From Pseudomonas sp. (lineage in GTDB: Bacteria > Pseudomonadota > Gammaproteobacteria > Pseudomonadales > Pseudomonadaceae): 40,110 nt of DNA. A program made the position numbers and the translations under genes. The notes below the pieces were generated by a model that was not told the DNA's origin, searched no databases, and saw only the letters and a list, made by a program, of their open reading frames with translations. Shown one piece after another: positions 8,011 through 16,965 of the stretch. How positions within the stretch are numbered: the first letter of the stretch is position 1; every line of letters starts with the position of its first letter. Where the stretch lies: the NCBI RefSeq assembly GCF_028293835.1, contig NZ_JAQGNX010000052.1:1-40110 (forward strand), written 5' to 3'.

Positions 8011-8487
8011 TTACCAAGTGCCGTCGGCCCGTGGCAGGCTGAGGGTGCCGCTGTCACTGAAGCGCATTGTGCCAAACACGCCGCCGGCCAACTTGCCGTG
8101 TAACACGTAGGGCATGTTATCGATGCCTTCGCTTTGGCTCAGGCCCACGGCCTGGCGCAGTGCGGCGAACGCCGAAACGGTCACCGGCACCACCAGCACT
8201 GCTTCGGAGAATCGCCCGATGGTGCCGCTTTGGTCACTGACCCCGGAAGCCAACAACCTGCCGTTGACATCTAGCTCCAGGGCAACCCCGGAATAAGTGA
8301 TTGGCGTTTCGTTGGGATTCTGCAGACGCAATTTAACCGCAAAGCGCACTTCCAGGCCCTGGCCTGGTAATGGTTCGACGCCAACCACGTTGATGTTCAG
8401 CGGGTCACGGTTGGGCAACAGTGCGCAGGCACTCAAGGCAATGATCAACAGCGAAGTCAGCAAGGCGCGGATCGGGCGTAGCGGCAT
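8011..8487 (-). CDS. LEA type 2 (WHy-domain) lipoprotein
   Basis: A 158-aa outer-envelope lipoprotein. The signal MPLRPIRALLTSLLIIALSAC ends at C21 in a clear lipobox. The rest is one WHy/LEA-2 immunoglobulin-like domain (about residues 30-150) with the typical RFAVKLRLQNPNETPITYSGVALELDVNGR core and a later VVPVTVSAFAAL strand. Bacterial LEA-2 proteins are linked to desiccation and osmotic stress by analogy with plants. The start has GGAG about 8 bases upstream. It is divergent from the AraC-type regulator. A possible AlgU-type promoter lies at 8544-8570 on this strand. Confidence 0.88.
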   Translation of the reverse strand: MPLRPIRALLTSLLIIALSACALLPNRDPLNINVVGVEPLPGQGLEVRFAVKLRLQNPNETPITYSGVALELDVNGRLLASGVSDQSGTIGRFSEAVLVVPVTVSAFAALRQAVGLSQSEGIDNMPYVLHGKLAGGVFGTMRFSDSGTLSLPRADGTW

Positions 8488-8543
8488 CGGTGTCGCTCCA
8501 GTGAGCAGCGTGAAGGGTTTTTTTTAGCGTAGCGGATCTCTTG

Positions 8544-8570
8544 TGCGACCTTCGTGGCAGGCAGAGGTTC
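8544..8570 (-). promoter_or_regulatory. Weak AlgU-type promoter candidate for the LEA lipoprotein gene
   Basis: On the minus strand GAACCT is followed after 16 bases by TCGCA, against an AlgU (sigma-22) consensus near GAACTT-N16/17-TCTGA. Five of six and three of five positions match. It lies 57 bases upstream of the LEA start. It is suggestive only. Confidence 0.3.
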
Positions 8571-8669
8571 GGTCCTGCAGCGGGACTGGCTTTTTATACC
8601 TCGCGCCTTAAGATGGCCCACAGCATCCTGATCAATCGAAAAAAAGCGCATAGCAAGGCAACCTTTCTC

Positions 8670-9683
8670 ATGGCGGAAAAAGACACGATCTCTATGCAGA
8701 TGGTGCGCGAAGCGCTATTGCAATGCTGCGCACCAGGCGCGGCTATCGATGAGCTATTAAGCAAGGTCGGCATAGCGCCAAGTTTAATGGCTCAAGCTGA
8801 GGCACGGGTTCCGGCTACGGCCTACGCGCGTTTGTGGCGGCTATTGGCGCGAAGACGGGACGATGAGTTTTTCGGCATGGACCCACGCAAACTGCGTTCC
8901 GGGAGCCTGGCATTTCTGTGCCGCTCGTCCATGGCGCAATTGACCGTGGCCGCAGGGCTGGCGTCGGGATTGAGCTTTTTGTCGCTGATGCTTGAAAGTA
9001 TGCAGGCGAGTCTGGTTCGGCAACAAACCTTGGCTGAAGTCGTCCTTGAAGAGGGCGATGAGCCTCCCCGTCGAGCGTTTACGTATTTCACCTACTGGAT
9101 GATCGTTCACGGCGTGGCATGCTGGTTGGCGGGCCGGCGAATCCCGATTTTGGCCATTGAGTTGCGCTGCCCGGAGCCTGAGTTCAGCGAAGATTACCGG
9201 GTGATGTTCTCGGAAAACCTACGCTTCGATCGACCACGCACCCGAATAATCTTTGCCGCTGACTGCCTCGACCTGCCGATCAAGCGCAGCGCAGACGAGT
9301 TGAGCCGCTTCCTCAGCCGAGCGCCGGGCAATATTCTGGTGAAGTACCGCGATCCAGACAGCTTCGCCCGACAGATCAAAAGCGAGTTGCGTAAGTTGCC
9401 GGCGCAGGATTGGCCTGAGACCGATGCCTTGGCTCAGGCCTGGAATATGTCGGCTTCAACCCTGCGTCGTCGTTTGGCCGATGAAGGCCAAACGTATCAA
9501 GTCCTCAAGGACAGCGTGCGCAAGGAACTGGCGATCGCCTGGCTGGCCGATCCAGCCATCAGCTTCGCCGACATCGCCGCCCGGTTGGGGTTTGCCGATA
9601 CCAGCTCGTTCTACAAAGCCTTCCGCAAATGGTTCGGGTCTAACCCGGGGCATTACCGCAGCTTGATATCCGACCCCCTGTAG
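8670..9683 (+). CDS. AraC-family regulator of the downstream acyl-CoA degradation genes
   Basis: A 337-aa regulator of the AraC subgroup with a large N-terminal ligand-binding domain (Arabinose_bd type, about residues 15-205). Its C-terminal double helix-turn-helix spans about residues 253-335. The second helix-turn-helix shows the family signature ISFADIAARLGFADTSSFYKAFRKWFGSNPGHYR. ATG 8670 gives the normal length; upstream in-frame codons read through what should be promoter DNA. It precedes the beta-oxidation genes in the same direction with a 314-base gap that includes a REP doublet. It is probably transcribed separately and is the likely regulator of that operon; the ligand is unknown. 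Confidence 0.88.
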   Translation: MAEKDTISMQMVREALLQCCAPGAAIDELLSKVGIAPSLMAQAEARVPATAYARLWRLLARRRDDEFFGMDPRKLRSGSLAFLCRSSMAQLTVAAGLASGLSFLSLMLESMQASLVRQQTLAEVVLEEGDEPPRRAFTYFTYWMIVHGVACWLAGRRIPILAIELRCPEPEFSEDYRVMFSENLRFDRPRTRIIFAADCLDLPIKRSADELSRFLSRAPGNILVKYRDPDSFARQIKSELRKLPAQDWPETDALAQAWNMSASTLRRRLADEGQTYQVLKDSVRKELAIAWLADPAISFADIAARLGFADTSSFYKAFRKWFGSNPGHYRSLISDPL

Positions 9684-9997
9684 GGGGCTCCACGTCTCCG
9701 ACGCCGCGCTGTCGTGCAGTAAACAAAAATCTGTAGGAGCGATCTTGTTCGCGATTGGCTGCGCAGCAGTCGTAATTCATTAAGTAGCTTTCTTCCGGTT
9801 AAAACCGGGTATGGCATTTGGGATCGCTTCGCGCTCTATCGCGAACAAGTTCGCAGTTCAGAGGCGTTGGCCTGGCTAACCCATTGGCCAAACCAGTCAT
9901 CCAACTTGAACGCTTTGACCATTGCCGGTACTTGGCAGGTAGCCGACTATTTCGTTATTCCAACTTATTACTCAAAAAAACGAAAGAGAACGCGTTC
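9684..9997. other. Intergenic region with a REP doublet and presumed operon promoter
   Basis: The first 175 bases are mostly the REP doublet at 9732-9858. The remainder, to 9997, must hold the promoter of the beta-oxidation operon. I see an isolated TTGACC at 9915 but no convincing -10 partner, and a TTGGCC/GGCCAA pair at 9867-9891. No AraC direct repeats could be defined by eye. Confidence 0.5.
9732..9858. repeat. REP doublet (REPIN-like), GCGATCTTGTTCGC subtype
   Basis: The left arm TGTAGGAGCGATCTTGTTCG begins at 9732. The inverted arm ATCGCGAACAAGTTCGCA ends near 9858. The intervening 80 bases are longer than in the other two copies and include CCGGTTAAAACCGG. It sits between two codirectional genes, just after the AraC-type regulator. 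Confidence 0.8.
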
Positions 9998-10765
9998 ATG
10001 CAGATCGAAGGCAAGGTTTTTCTCGTCAGTGGTGGTGCTTCAGGCTTGGGCGCAGCTACCGCGCAAATGCTGGTAAGCGCAGGCGCAAAGGTCATGTTAG
10101 TGGATATTAACGAGCCAGCCGTCGCTGCCGAGGCGCAAAAGCTTGGCGCTCAAGCACGTTACGCGGTAGCAGATGTCAGCCAGGAGTCTGCCGCCCAAGC
10201 GGCTGTCGACGCTGCAGTTAAAGCCTTCGGTGCGCTGCACGGCCTGGTCAATTGCGCGGGTGTGGTCGGTGCTGAAAAGATCCTTGGTAAAAATGGTCCG
10301 CACGGGTTGGACAGCTTCAGCCGGGTGATCAACATCAACCTGATCGGTAGTTTCAACCTGCTTAGGCTCGCCGCTGCCGCCATCGCGGAGACCGAAGCGG
10401 GTGAGGGCGGCGAGCGTGGAGTGATCATCAATACCGCCTCGGTGGCTGCCTACGATGGTCAAATCGGCCAGGCGGCCTATGCCGCTTCAAAAGGTGCAAT
10501 TGTCAGTATGACGTTGCCCGCTGCACGGGAACTGGCGCGGTTTGGCATACGGGTGATGACCATCGCCCCTGGTGTTTTCGAAACACCGATGATGGCCGGC
10601 ATGACCGAGCAGGTGCGCGAGTCGTTGGCGGCCGGTGTGCCGTTCCCTCCGCGCTTGGGCAAGCCAAAGGAGTACGCGGCGCTGGTCAGGCATATTATTG
10701 AAAACAGCATGCTCAACGGCGAGGTCATCCGTCTCGACGGTGCCTTGCGCATGGCCGCCAAGTAG
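9998..10765 (+). CDS. 3-hydroxyacyl-CoA dehydrogenase, SDR type (HSD10-like)
   Basis: A 255-aa short-chain dehydrogenase of the type II 3-hydroxyacyl-CoA dehydrogenase group. It oxidises 3-hydroxy (including 2-methyl-3-hydroxybutyryl) CoA esters with NAD. The Rossmann glycine motif SGGASGLG is residues 11-18, D36 in MLVDIN favours NAD, NCAG is 85-88, and the catalytic set is S148, Y161 and K165 (YAASK). The long insertion [18 protein letters not shown] is typical of HSD10-like enzymes. ATG 9998 is chosen because the protein then starts at the family's [10 protein letters not shown]; the longer frame reads through the REP element. It heads an operon with thiolase, acyl-CoA dehydrogenase and enoyl-CoA hydratase. 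Confidence 0.9.
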   Translation: MQIEGKVFLVSGGASGLGAATAQMLVSAGAKVMLVDINEPAVAAEAQKLGAQARYAVADVSQESAAQAAVDAAVKAFGALHGLVNCAGVVGAEKILGKNGPHGLDSFSRVININLIGSFNLLRLAAAAIAETEAGEGGERGVIINTASVAAYDGQIGQAAYAASKGAIVSMTLPAARELARFGIRVMTIAPGVFETPMMAGMTEQVRESLAAGVPFPPRLGKPKEYAALVRHIIENSMLNGEVIRLDGALRMAAK

Positions 10766-10806
10766 CGGGCCACGCAATTGCTTAAGCGAAGTAGAGGACC
10801 GTAACT

Positions 10807-11997
10807 ATGGCTATTCAAGATCCAATTGTTATCGTCAGTGCCGTGCGTACGCCAATGGGCGGTTTTCAGGGTGAGCTGACCAGCCTGACCGCACCGCAAC
10901 TGGGCGCCGCTGCGATTCGGGCCGCTGTGGAGCGTGCTGGCATCAGTGCGCAGGACGTCGATGAAGTGTTATTCGGTTGCGTACTGTCGGCGGGGCTCGG
11001 CCAAGCGCCTGCTCGGCAAGCGGCGCTGGGTGCAGGGCTAAAAACCTCGACGCTGTGCACTACGCTGAACAAGATGTGCGGCTCAGGCATGCAAGCGACA
11101 ATGCTCGCCCATGACCTTTTACTTGCGGGCAGTGCGCGGGTGGCGGTGTCGGGGGGGATGGAAAGTATGTCCAACGCGCCTTACCTGCTGGACCGAGCCC
11201 GCGGTGGCTATCGGATGGGCCACGGTCGAGTGCTTGACCATATGTTTCTCGACGGTCTCGAAGACGCTTACGACAAGGGCCGCTTGATGGGCACGTACGC
11301 GGAAGAGTGTGCCGAGGCCAACGGATTCAGCCGCAAAGCACAAGATGCGTTTGCCGTGGAATCCCTGACGCGTGCGCAACAGGCCATCAGCAATGGCCGT
11401 TTTGCTGCAGAAATTGTTCCGGTACAGGTTACGGTCGGCAAAGAGCAGCGGCTGATCAGCAATGACGAGCAGCCGCCCAAAGCCCGTCTGGAGAAGATCC
11501 CGACCCTGAAACCAGCGTTCCGCGATGGGGGCACGGTGACGGCAGCCAATTCCAGCTCGATTTCTGATGGCGCGGCGGCCTTGCTGTTGATGCGTCAATC
11601 AGAAGCCGAGCGCCGTGGACTCAAGCCATTGGCGGTTATCCATGGCCACGCGGCCTTTGCAGACGAGCCTGGGCTGTTTCCGACGGCACCTATCGGCGCG
11701 ATCAAGAAGCTGATGAGTAAAGTCCAGTGGTCGCTGGAAGACGTCGATCTGTTTGAAGTCAATGAAGCGTTCGCCGTGGTGGCGCTGGTCACCATGAGTT
11801 CGCTGGACATCCCTCACAGCAAACTGAATATTCATGGCGGCGCCTGCGCCCTCGGTCATCCGATTGGCGCTTCGGGCGCCCGGATTATAGTCACGCTGTT
11901 GTCGGCGTTGCGCCAAAGCGGTTTGAAACGCGGTGTTGCGGCGGTGTGCATTGGTGGCGGTGAAGCGACGGCGATTGCCGTCGAATGCCTGTACTAA
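10807..11997 (+). CDS. Acetyl-CoA C-acyltransferase (thiolase)
   Basis: A 396-aa biosynthetic/degradative thiolase of usual length. It cleaves 3-ketoacyl-CoA, here most likely 2-methylacetoacetyl-CoA into acetyl-CoA and propionyl-CoA. The nucleophile C91 is in [11 protein letters not shown]319 in the NEAF motif, H351 in [16 protein letters not shown] and C381 in CIGGGEA. The ATG has AGAGGA about 9 bases upstream, 41 bases after the dehydrogenase stop, so the two are cotranscribed. The substrate is inferred from the neighbours. Confidence 0.93.
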   Translation: MAIQDPIVIVSAVRTPMGGFQGELTSLTAPQLGAAAIRAAVERAGISAQDVDEVLFGCVLSAGLGQAPARQAALGAGLKTSTLCTTLNKMCGSGMQATMLAHDLLLAGSARVAVSGGMESMSNAPYLLDRARGGYRMGHGRVLDHMFLDGLEDAYDKGRLMGTYAEECAEANGFSRKAQDAFAVESLTRAQQAISNGRFAAEIVPVQVTVGKEQRLISNDEQPPKARLEKIPTLKPAFRDGGTVTAANSSSISDGAAALLLMRQSEAERRGLKPLAVIHGHAAFADEPGLFPTAPIGAIKKLMSKVQWSLEDVDLFEVNEAFAVVALVTMSSLDIPHSKLNIHGGACALGHPIGASGARIIVTLLSALRQSGLKRGVAAVCIGGGEATAIAVECLY

Positions 11998-12019
11998 AAC
12001 ATTAACCGAGGAAACGAGC

Positions 12020-13147
12020 ATGCTCCCCACAGAAGAACAACAACAGATCAGCGAGGCGGCCCGGCAATTCTCCCAAGAGCGGCTCAGGCCGTTCGCGGCG
12101 CAATGGGATCGCGACCATGCCTTTCCGCGCGAAGCCATTGGCGAAATGGCCGAACTGGGCTTTTTTGGCATGCTCGTTCCCGAGCAATGGGGTGGCTGTG
12201 ACACTGGTTACCTCGCTTACGCCATGGCGCTGGAAGAAATCGCCGCTGGCGATGGCGCCTGCTCGACCATCATGAGCGTGCACAATTCGGTGGGCTGCGT
12301 ACCGATCCTCAGGTTCGGCACCGAACAACAAAAGCAACGGTTTCTCCAGCCGTTGGCCAGTGGCGAGATGATTGGCGCATTCGCGCTGACCGAGGCCCAG
12401 GCCGGTTCTGATGCCAGCAACCTGCGCACTCGGGCACGGCTGCAAGGCGATCACTACGTCCTGAACGGCGCTAAGCAGTTCATAACCTCCGGGCAGAACG
12501 CTGGCGTGGTCATTGTGTTCGCCGTGACTGATCCCACGGCTGGCAAGCGTGGCATTACCGCGTTTATCGTGCCAACCGACTCGCCAGGTTACACCGTTGC
12601 GAAAGTTGAGGAAAAGCTTGGCCAGCACGCCTCTGATACGTGCGAGATCCTTTTCCAAGACGTCAAGGTGCCCATTGATCAACGCTTGGGAGCCGAGGGC
12701 GAAGGCTACAAGATCGCCTTGGCCAACCTTGAGGGCGGCCGCGTCGGCATCGCCGCACAATCAATCGGCATGGCCCGAGCAGCGTTTGAGGTGGCCCGGG
12801 ATTATGCCAAGGAACGGACCAGCTTCGGCAAGTCGTTGATGGAACACCAGGCAGTGGCGTTTCGCCTGGCGGACATGGCCACTTCCATCGCCGTGGCGCG
12901 ACAGATGGTGCACTACGCAGCCGCACTGCGTGACAGCGGTAAACCAGCGCTGGTTGAAGCTTCCATGGCCAAGCTGTTCGCCTCGGAGATGGCCGAAAAA
13001 GTCTGCTCCAGTGCCCTACAGACCTTGGGCGGCTACGGTTATTTGAATGACTTTCCCTTGGCGCGAATTTATCGCGACGTGCGGGTCTGCCAGATTTACG
13101 AGGGCACCAGTGATATTCAGCGAATCGTGATATCCAGGAGTTTTTAA
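12020..13147 (+). CDS. Acyl-CoA dehydrogenase, short/branched-chain type
   Basis: A 375-aa FAD-dependent acyl-CoA dehydrogenase. Domain order is normal: N-terminal helices, the FAD-binding [14 protein letters not shown] (121-134) and ITSGQ (155-159) stretches, then the C-terminal helical domain with [12 protein letters not shown] and LQTLGGYGY. The catalytic base is E361 in [13 protein letters not shown] 12020 has GAGGAA upstream, 22 bases after the thiolase stop. Together with the neighbouring enzymes the likely substrate is 2-methylbutyryl-CoA or a short straight-chain acyl-CoA. The C-terminus (ISRSF) is slightly shorter than usual but intact. Confidence 0.93.
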   Translation: MLPTEEQQQISEAARQFSQERLRPFAAQWDRDHAFPREAIGEMAELGFFGMLVPEQWGGCDTGYLAYAMALEEIAAGDGACSTIMSVHNSVGCVPILRFGTEQQKQRFLQPLASGEMIGAFALTEAQAGSDASNLRTRARLQGDHYVLNGAKQFITSGQNAGVVIVFAVTDPTAGKRGITAFIVPTDSPGYTVAKVEEKLGQHASDTCEILFQDVKVPIDQRLGAEGEGYKIALANLEGGRVGIAAQSIGMARAAFEVARDYAKERTSFGKSLMEHQAVAFRLADMATSIAVARQMVHYAAALRDSGKPALVEASMAKLFASEMAEKVCSSALQTLGGYGYLNDFPLARIYRDVRVCQIYEGTSDIQRIVISRSF

Positions 13148-13235
13148 CCGAAAATCAAACGGTTAGGACCGGTACTTAATGTGTATTGCGAAATATGGGC
13201 TAATCGCCGTCAGTTTACATTTTGGATAAAAAACA

Positions 13236-14009
13236 ATGAGCTACGAGATGATTTTAATGGAGGTTCGAGGGCGTGTCGGTTTGATCACGCTGAACCGTCC
13301 TCAGGCGTTAAACGCCCTGAACGCGCAGCTGGTCAGTGAATTGAACCAGGCGCTGGACCTGCTGGAAGCCAATCGTGATATCGGCTGCATTGTGCTGACG
13401 GGCTCGAAAAAAGCCTTTGCGGCAGGTGCGGATATTAAGGAAATGTCCGAGCTGACGTATCCGCAAATCTACTTGGATGATCTGTTCTCCGACAGTGATC
13501 GGGTCGCCAACCGGCGTAAACCGATGATCGCAGCGGTCTCCGGTTTTGCGTTGGGCGGCGGTTGTGAGTTAGCCCTGATGTGCGACTTCATCCTGGCCGG
13601 TGACAACGCAAAATTCGGTCAGCCTGAAATCAAGCTGGGCGTATTACCAGGCATGGGTGGCACTCAGCGGCTGACCCGTGCGGTAGGCAAAGCCAAGGCC
13701 ATGGAAATGTGCCTCAGCGGGCGCTTGATCGACGCGGCTGAGGCCGAGCGCTCAGGGTTAGTATCGCGGGTCATACCCGTCGACGAGCTGCTCGACGAAG
13801 CGCTGAAGGTAGCCGCTGAAATCGCTGCAAAGTCCCTGCCGGTGGCAATGCTGATCAAGGAAAGCGTCAACCGCGCCTTTGAAGTCAGCCTGGCCGAAGG
13901 GGTTCGTTTCGAGCGAAGGGTATTCCACGCCGCCTTTGCTACCCACGACCAGAAAGAAGGCATGGCAGCTTTTATCGAGAAGCGTGAGCCGCAGTTCAAA
14001 GGGCAATAA
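13236..14009 (+). CDS. Enoyl-CoA hydratase
   Basis: A 257-aa crotonase-family hydratase. The oxyanion-hole region [10 protein letters not shown] is residues 61-70 and [12 protein letters not shown] is 103-114. The two catalytic glutamates, E111 and E131, keep the 20-residue spacing of classical mitochondrial-type hydratases. It supplies the hydration step (for example tiglyl-CoA to 2-methyl-3-hydroxybutyryl-CoA) missing from the three genes before it. The 88-base gap from the acyl-CoA dehydrogenase has a weak ribosome site and a TAACCG/CGGTTA mini-hairpin at 13146-13166. It may therefore be expressed at a different level. It ends 17 bases from the convergent vgrG stop. Confidence 0.93.
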   Translation: MSYEMILMEVRGRVGLITLNRPQALNALNAQLVSELNQALDLLEANRDIGCIVLTGSKKAFAAGADIKEMSELTYPQIYLDDLFSDSDRVANRRKPMIAAVSGFALGGGCELALMCDFILAGDNAKFGQPEIKLGVLPGMGGTQRLTRAVGKAKAMEMCLSGRLIDAAEAERSGLVSRVIPVDELLDEALKVAAEIAAKSLPVAMLIKESVNRAFEVSLAEGVRFERRVFHAAFATHDQKEGMAAFIEKREPQFKGQ

Positions 14010-14026
14010 TTCAAGCGCGTGGACGG

Positions 14027-15814
14027 TCACGGGTCTGGTTGCGGTGGGGTTAGCTGCTGCAACAGCGCGCTGAAATCCATTGGCGTCGGCGGGTCGTCAG
14101 GCTTGCTGGCGCGCCCCGGCGCTGGCCCATAACGTAGCTCGGTTTCCTGACACAAGAGGCCGGTGCGGTTTTCCGCGGCGGTCATCCGGATGCTTGCGGG
14201 ATGTATTTCCAGGCGGGAGTGTTGGCTGGTCAGGGTCACGGAGGATTTCCCATCGACGTTCAGCTTCTGCCCTGGGCTTAAATGGATATTCCCCGCGATG
14301 GAGCTTAGCGCTCGGCCATCAATCCAGATGCGTGGCCGCAGTAGCTGCGGGTCAGCGCTGTCCACCAGCCCGCAAATAACCGGCTGCTCGGGATCGTTAT
14401 CGAAATGACTCAGCAGCACCTGGCTTCCTGCTAACAATTCCCGTGGCGCCTCGTCGGCTGGCGTTGCAATTGCCAACGGTAACCAAACGATCGCCTCTTC
14501 ATTGGGCTGAGAGGTTGGCCAGTGCAGTTTTGCTTTAACGCGTCCTTGCGGGTCGCGTTTTGCCGGGTGACCGAGGACGCCGACTAACGTCGCGGTTTGC
14601 GGACCGTGAATCTGCGGTTTTTGCTGAATCAGCGGCGGGCGGTAGGGTAGGGTCCAGGGAATAACCCGAAAGTGATTTCTATATCCACGTATGAACGGCA
14701 CATTTTCATCGCCGGTATCCGGAATCGAAATGGACAGCGGTGACGATTGATCGTCCTCAAGGAAGGCGCTACGCATGATGCTGTGGATATCTGCCCGGTC
14801 AAGTCCGTCCAGTACGTGGGGTTGTTTTACCCGATGGTGGACTTCGGTCAGTAGCCATTGATCGTTGAACACAGGGTCAGGATGAGCCAGCACCGAGAGT
14901 ATCCGGCCGCTAACCAGACTGGGTTGGTCGCTGAGTCCGTACACGTGACGTCGTTCGCAGCGCAGGCGCTCCAACGCGCGTGCGCTCAACTGGCGTCGTC
15001 TCGCTTCCGCGGCGTCCGGCACCCGTCCTCGAAGCAGAGAGCCCCGCGCTTGATTGGCCGCAAAACCATAGACAGGCATCCGCAGAGGGTCCGGCTCGTC
15101 GGTGTTTGACGCTGAATCGTCAACACGGCGTGGGTATATGCTGTGGTCAGGGCTGATGGAGCCGATAGAGAAATGTTCAGTCATATGGCTGATTGTCGGG
15201 CCATGGTTGTCGCGCCGGTACTGATAGTGGGTTGGCGTCGGTAATTCCCGAAAAACGGCCGGGTCGTCAGCGAAAATCAGTAAATGCCGGTCACGGCTGT
15301 GCTCGAAACGGTAGTGGATACCTTCTTCCGCGCACAAACGCTGTAACAGCTGCAGATCGCTTTCGTCATATTGAGCGCGGGTTGCACAGAATGGATACGT
15401 GCCCACGGTTAATTCAAGGCGATACTGATCCTTACCGATGCCGTGTTCCTGGAGCAATCTCTGGAGGATCTGCGGCACGCTGGAACGTTGCAGCAGTCGC
15501 CGGTGGTAACGCTGTTGCATTGATTGCAGGCGCGGCTCGAGTGTCACGCGAAAATGGCTGATGCCGTTACCGACGTACAGCATGAGCGCGCTGCTGATTA
15601 GTCCATGAACGCCGTGATGCCCGTCGCCATAAGAAAGATAGGCAACACAAGCTGTCAGCATCCTGACGTCCAGGGTATCGCTGGGGCTTATGAGATCAAT
15701 GTCGAATCGGTAAGGACGATTTAAACCTTCACTGCCGCTGAAGTGGATGACCTGCAGTTCCAGTGGGGTGTCGGCGACGGTCAACGTGACCAGTGTTTCC
15801 GTGTCTTGACTCAA
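14027..15814 (-). CDS. vgrG: Orphan VgrG-like type VI spike protein
   Basis: A 595-aa VgrG-family protein, the trimeric tip of the type VI secretion tube. Residues ~20-330 match the phage gp27-like part, with ESDLQLLQRLCAEEGIHYRFEH at 151-172 and a FRVIPWTLPYRPP joint at 382-394. Residues ~404-484 are the gp5 OB fold (ATLVGVLGHPAKRDPQGRVKAKLHW, then LLSHFDNDPEQPVICGLV), and a short beta-needle follows to about 550. The usual OB phrase VPRIGxEV is replaced by LLAGSQV, so it is a diverged member. The start is TTG at 15814 with a perfect GGAGG 5 bases upstream. No hcp, tss, PAAR, adaptor or obvious effector gene lies next to it. Confidence 0.85.
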   Translation of the reverse strand: MSQDTETLVTLTVADTPLELQVIHFSGSEGLNRPYRFDIDLISPSDTLDVRMLTACVAYLSYGDGHHGVHGLISSALMLYVGNGISHFRVTLEPRLQSMQQRYHRRLLQRSSVPQILQRLLQEHGIGKDQYRLELTVGTYPFCATRAQYDESDLQLLQRLCAEEGIHYRFEHSRDRHLLIFADDPAVFRELPTPTHYQYRRDNHGPTISHMTEHFSIGSISPDHSIYPRRVDDSASNTDEPDPLRMPVYGFAANQARGSLLRGRVPDAAEARRRQLSARALERLRCERRHVYGLSDQPSLVSGRILSVLAHPDPVFNDQWLLTEVHHRVKQPHVLDGLDRADIHSIMRSAFLEDDQSSPLSISIPDTGDENVPFIRGYRNHFRVIPWTLPYRPPLIQQKPQIHGPQTATLVGVLGHPAKRDPQGRVKAKLHWPTSQPNEEAIVWLPLAIATPADEAPRELLAGSQVLLSHFDNDPEQPVICGLVDSADPQLLRPRIWIDGRALSSIAGNIHLSPGQKLNVDGKSSVTLTSQHSRLEIHPASIRMTAAENRTGLLCQETELRYGPAPGRASKPDDPPTPMDFSALLQQLTPPQPDP

Positions 15815-16107
15815 CTGCGCCTCCTTATTTGTGAAAGTCCGGTGCAGAGGGTACGGAATGCCGAGGGCGAACGTCAGAGTTGCGCCGTTTTTCGGAAAAG
15901 GACTACAAATTAAGGGCGCGTCCTACAAGGGTTATAGGCTTTCGGCTGTGGTACTGGGACGGTTCAGGGGTAAGCTGGGTCGCAGGGGGTTTCATCTGGC
16001 GTTATCGCGTATAAAATAGCCGCCAAATTCAGCGTATTGCCTCCGTCTCGTCAGCTGCCTGCTGATTACCGCGGTGGCCGTTATCAGCCACGGAACAAGA
16101 GAAGAAC
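15815..16107. promoter_or_regulatory. Divergent intergenic region vgrG / yebC paralogue
   Basis: About 290 bases carry the promoters of two divergent genes. A TATAAAAT at 16010-16017 is a plausible sigma-70 -10 box for the yebC-like gene, but its -35 (TTTCAT at about 15990) is poor. A 62-codon ORF through this DNA (15831-16019) shows no protein-like features. Confidence 0.4.
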
Positions 16108-16812
16108 ATGGGCGCACAGTGGAAGGTCAAGCATAAAGAAGCAGCATCCAACGCCAAAGGTCGCATATTCGGCAAGCTGTCCAAGGAAATCATGATTGCC
16201 GCGCGTGCGGGGGCTGATCCAGACACGAACGCGCATTTGAGGTTGGTCATCGAGCAGGCGAAGAAAGCCTCGATGCCCCGAGAAACCCTGGAACGCGCAA
16301 TCAAGAAAGGCGCCGGCCTGCTAGGCGAAGGCGTGACCTTTGAGCGTCTGACGTATGAAGGGTTTGCGCCACACCGTGTGCCGGTGATTGTCGAGTGCCT
16401 GACCGACAACATTAATCGCACGGTATCGGAAATCCGGGTGTTGTTCCGCAAAGGGCAATTGGGTGCTGCGGGTTCGGTTTCGTGGGACTTCAATCATTTG
16501 GGTATGATCGAGGCCGTTCCGTCTGCTCCCGATGCCGATGCCGAGCTGGCGGCTATCGAGGCCGGTGCGCAGGATTTTGAGCCGGGTGAAGAGGGCGCTA
16601 CGCTGTTTTTGACCGAGCTGACTGATTTGGACGCAGTGTGTAAAGCGCTGCCCGAGTTTGGTTTTACTGTGCAGTCGGCGCAGTTGGGTTATCGTCCGAA
16701 AAGCACGGTTGATGGCTTGAGTGATGAAGAAATGGCGGATGTTGAGGCGTTTCTGGAAGCGATTGACGGGCATGACGATGTGCAGAATGTGTATGTAGGG
16801 TTGGCTGGCTGA
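16108..16812 (+). CDS. YebC/PmpR-family protein (second-paralogue type)
   Basis: A 234-aa member of the YebC/TACO1 family. It starts with the family's MGxxW...KxKEAA...[17 protein letters not shown] block. It then shows [62 protein letters not shown] and the late [17 protein letters not shown]. Members are annotated as transcription regulators, and some are now known to relieve ribosome stalling. Its opening ([13 protein letters not shown]) differs from the ruvC-linked YebC (MAGHSKWANIKHRK type). This is therefore probably a second, YeeN-like paralogue. AGAGAAGA precedes the ATG. The first domain is rich in lysine and likely contacts RNA. Confidence 0.9.
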   Translation: MGAQWKVKHKEAASNAKGRIFGKLSKEIMIAARAGADPDTNAHLRLVIEQAKKASMPRETLERAIKKGAGLLGEGVTFERLTYEGFAPHRVPVIVECLTDNINRTVSEIRVLFRKGQLGAAGSVSWDFNHLGMIEAVPSAPDADAELAAIEAGAQDFEPGEEGATLFLTELTDLDAVCKALPEFGFTVQSAQLGYRPKSTVDGLSDEEMADVEAFLEAIDGHDDVQNVYVGLAG

Positions 16813-16877
16813 GTAAGCGGATTTAATTTTTCTGCACGCAGGCGAATCTTCCTATCCGGGTTACACACCAATTCTCC

Positions 16878-16965
16878 GTAGGAGCCAACTTGTTGGCGAT
16901 CAAATAGGCGCCGCGGTCTACCGGAATACCGCAGCGCCGGTTTTCGCCAACAAGTTGGTGCCTAC
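16878..16965. repeat. REP doublet (REPIN-like), GCCAACTTGTTGGC subtype
   Basis: GTAGGAGCCAACTTGTTGGC begins at 16878. Its inverted partner TCGCCAACAAGTTGGTGCC ends with TAC at 16965. Inside, GGCGCcGCGGT and ACCGCaGCGCC form a second nested stem. It lies between the convergent yebC-like and LRR-kinase stops. The stem bases differ from the other two copies (GCC..GGC instead of GCG..CGC) in a compensating way, so it belongs to another subfamily. Confidence 0.85.

Noticed and set aside
9867..9891. TTGGCC/GGCCAA inverted repeat before the dehydrogenase operon
   Set aside because: It is short, each half is nearly self-complementary, and it is not at AraC-type spacing; chance is a sufficient explanation.
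12002..12760. 252-codon ORF on the minus strand
   Set aside because: It is antisense to a complete acyl-CoA dehydrogenase, with no ribosome site and no recognisable domain.
15831..16019. 62-codon ORF upstream of the yebC-like gene
   Set aside because: It begins in the vgrG leader and ends over the presumed -10 box, is arginine/glycine-rich noise, and has no ribosome site.
14027..16812. A type VI secretion cluster
   Set aside because: Only the VgrG-like gene is present; no tss, hcp, clpV or PAAR gene is in the window.
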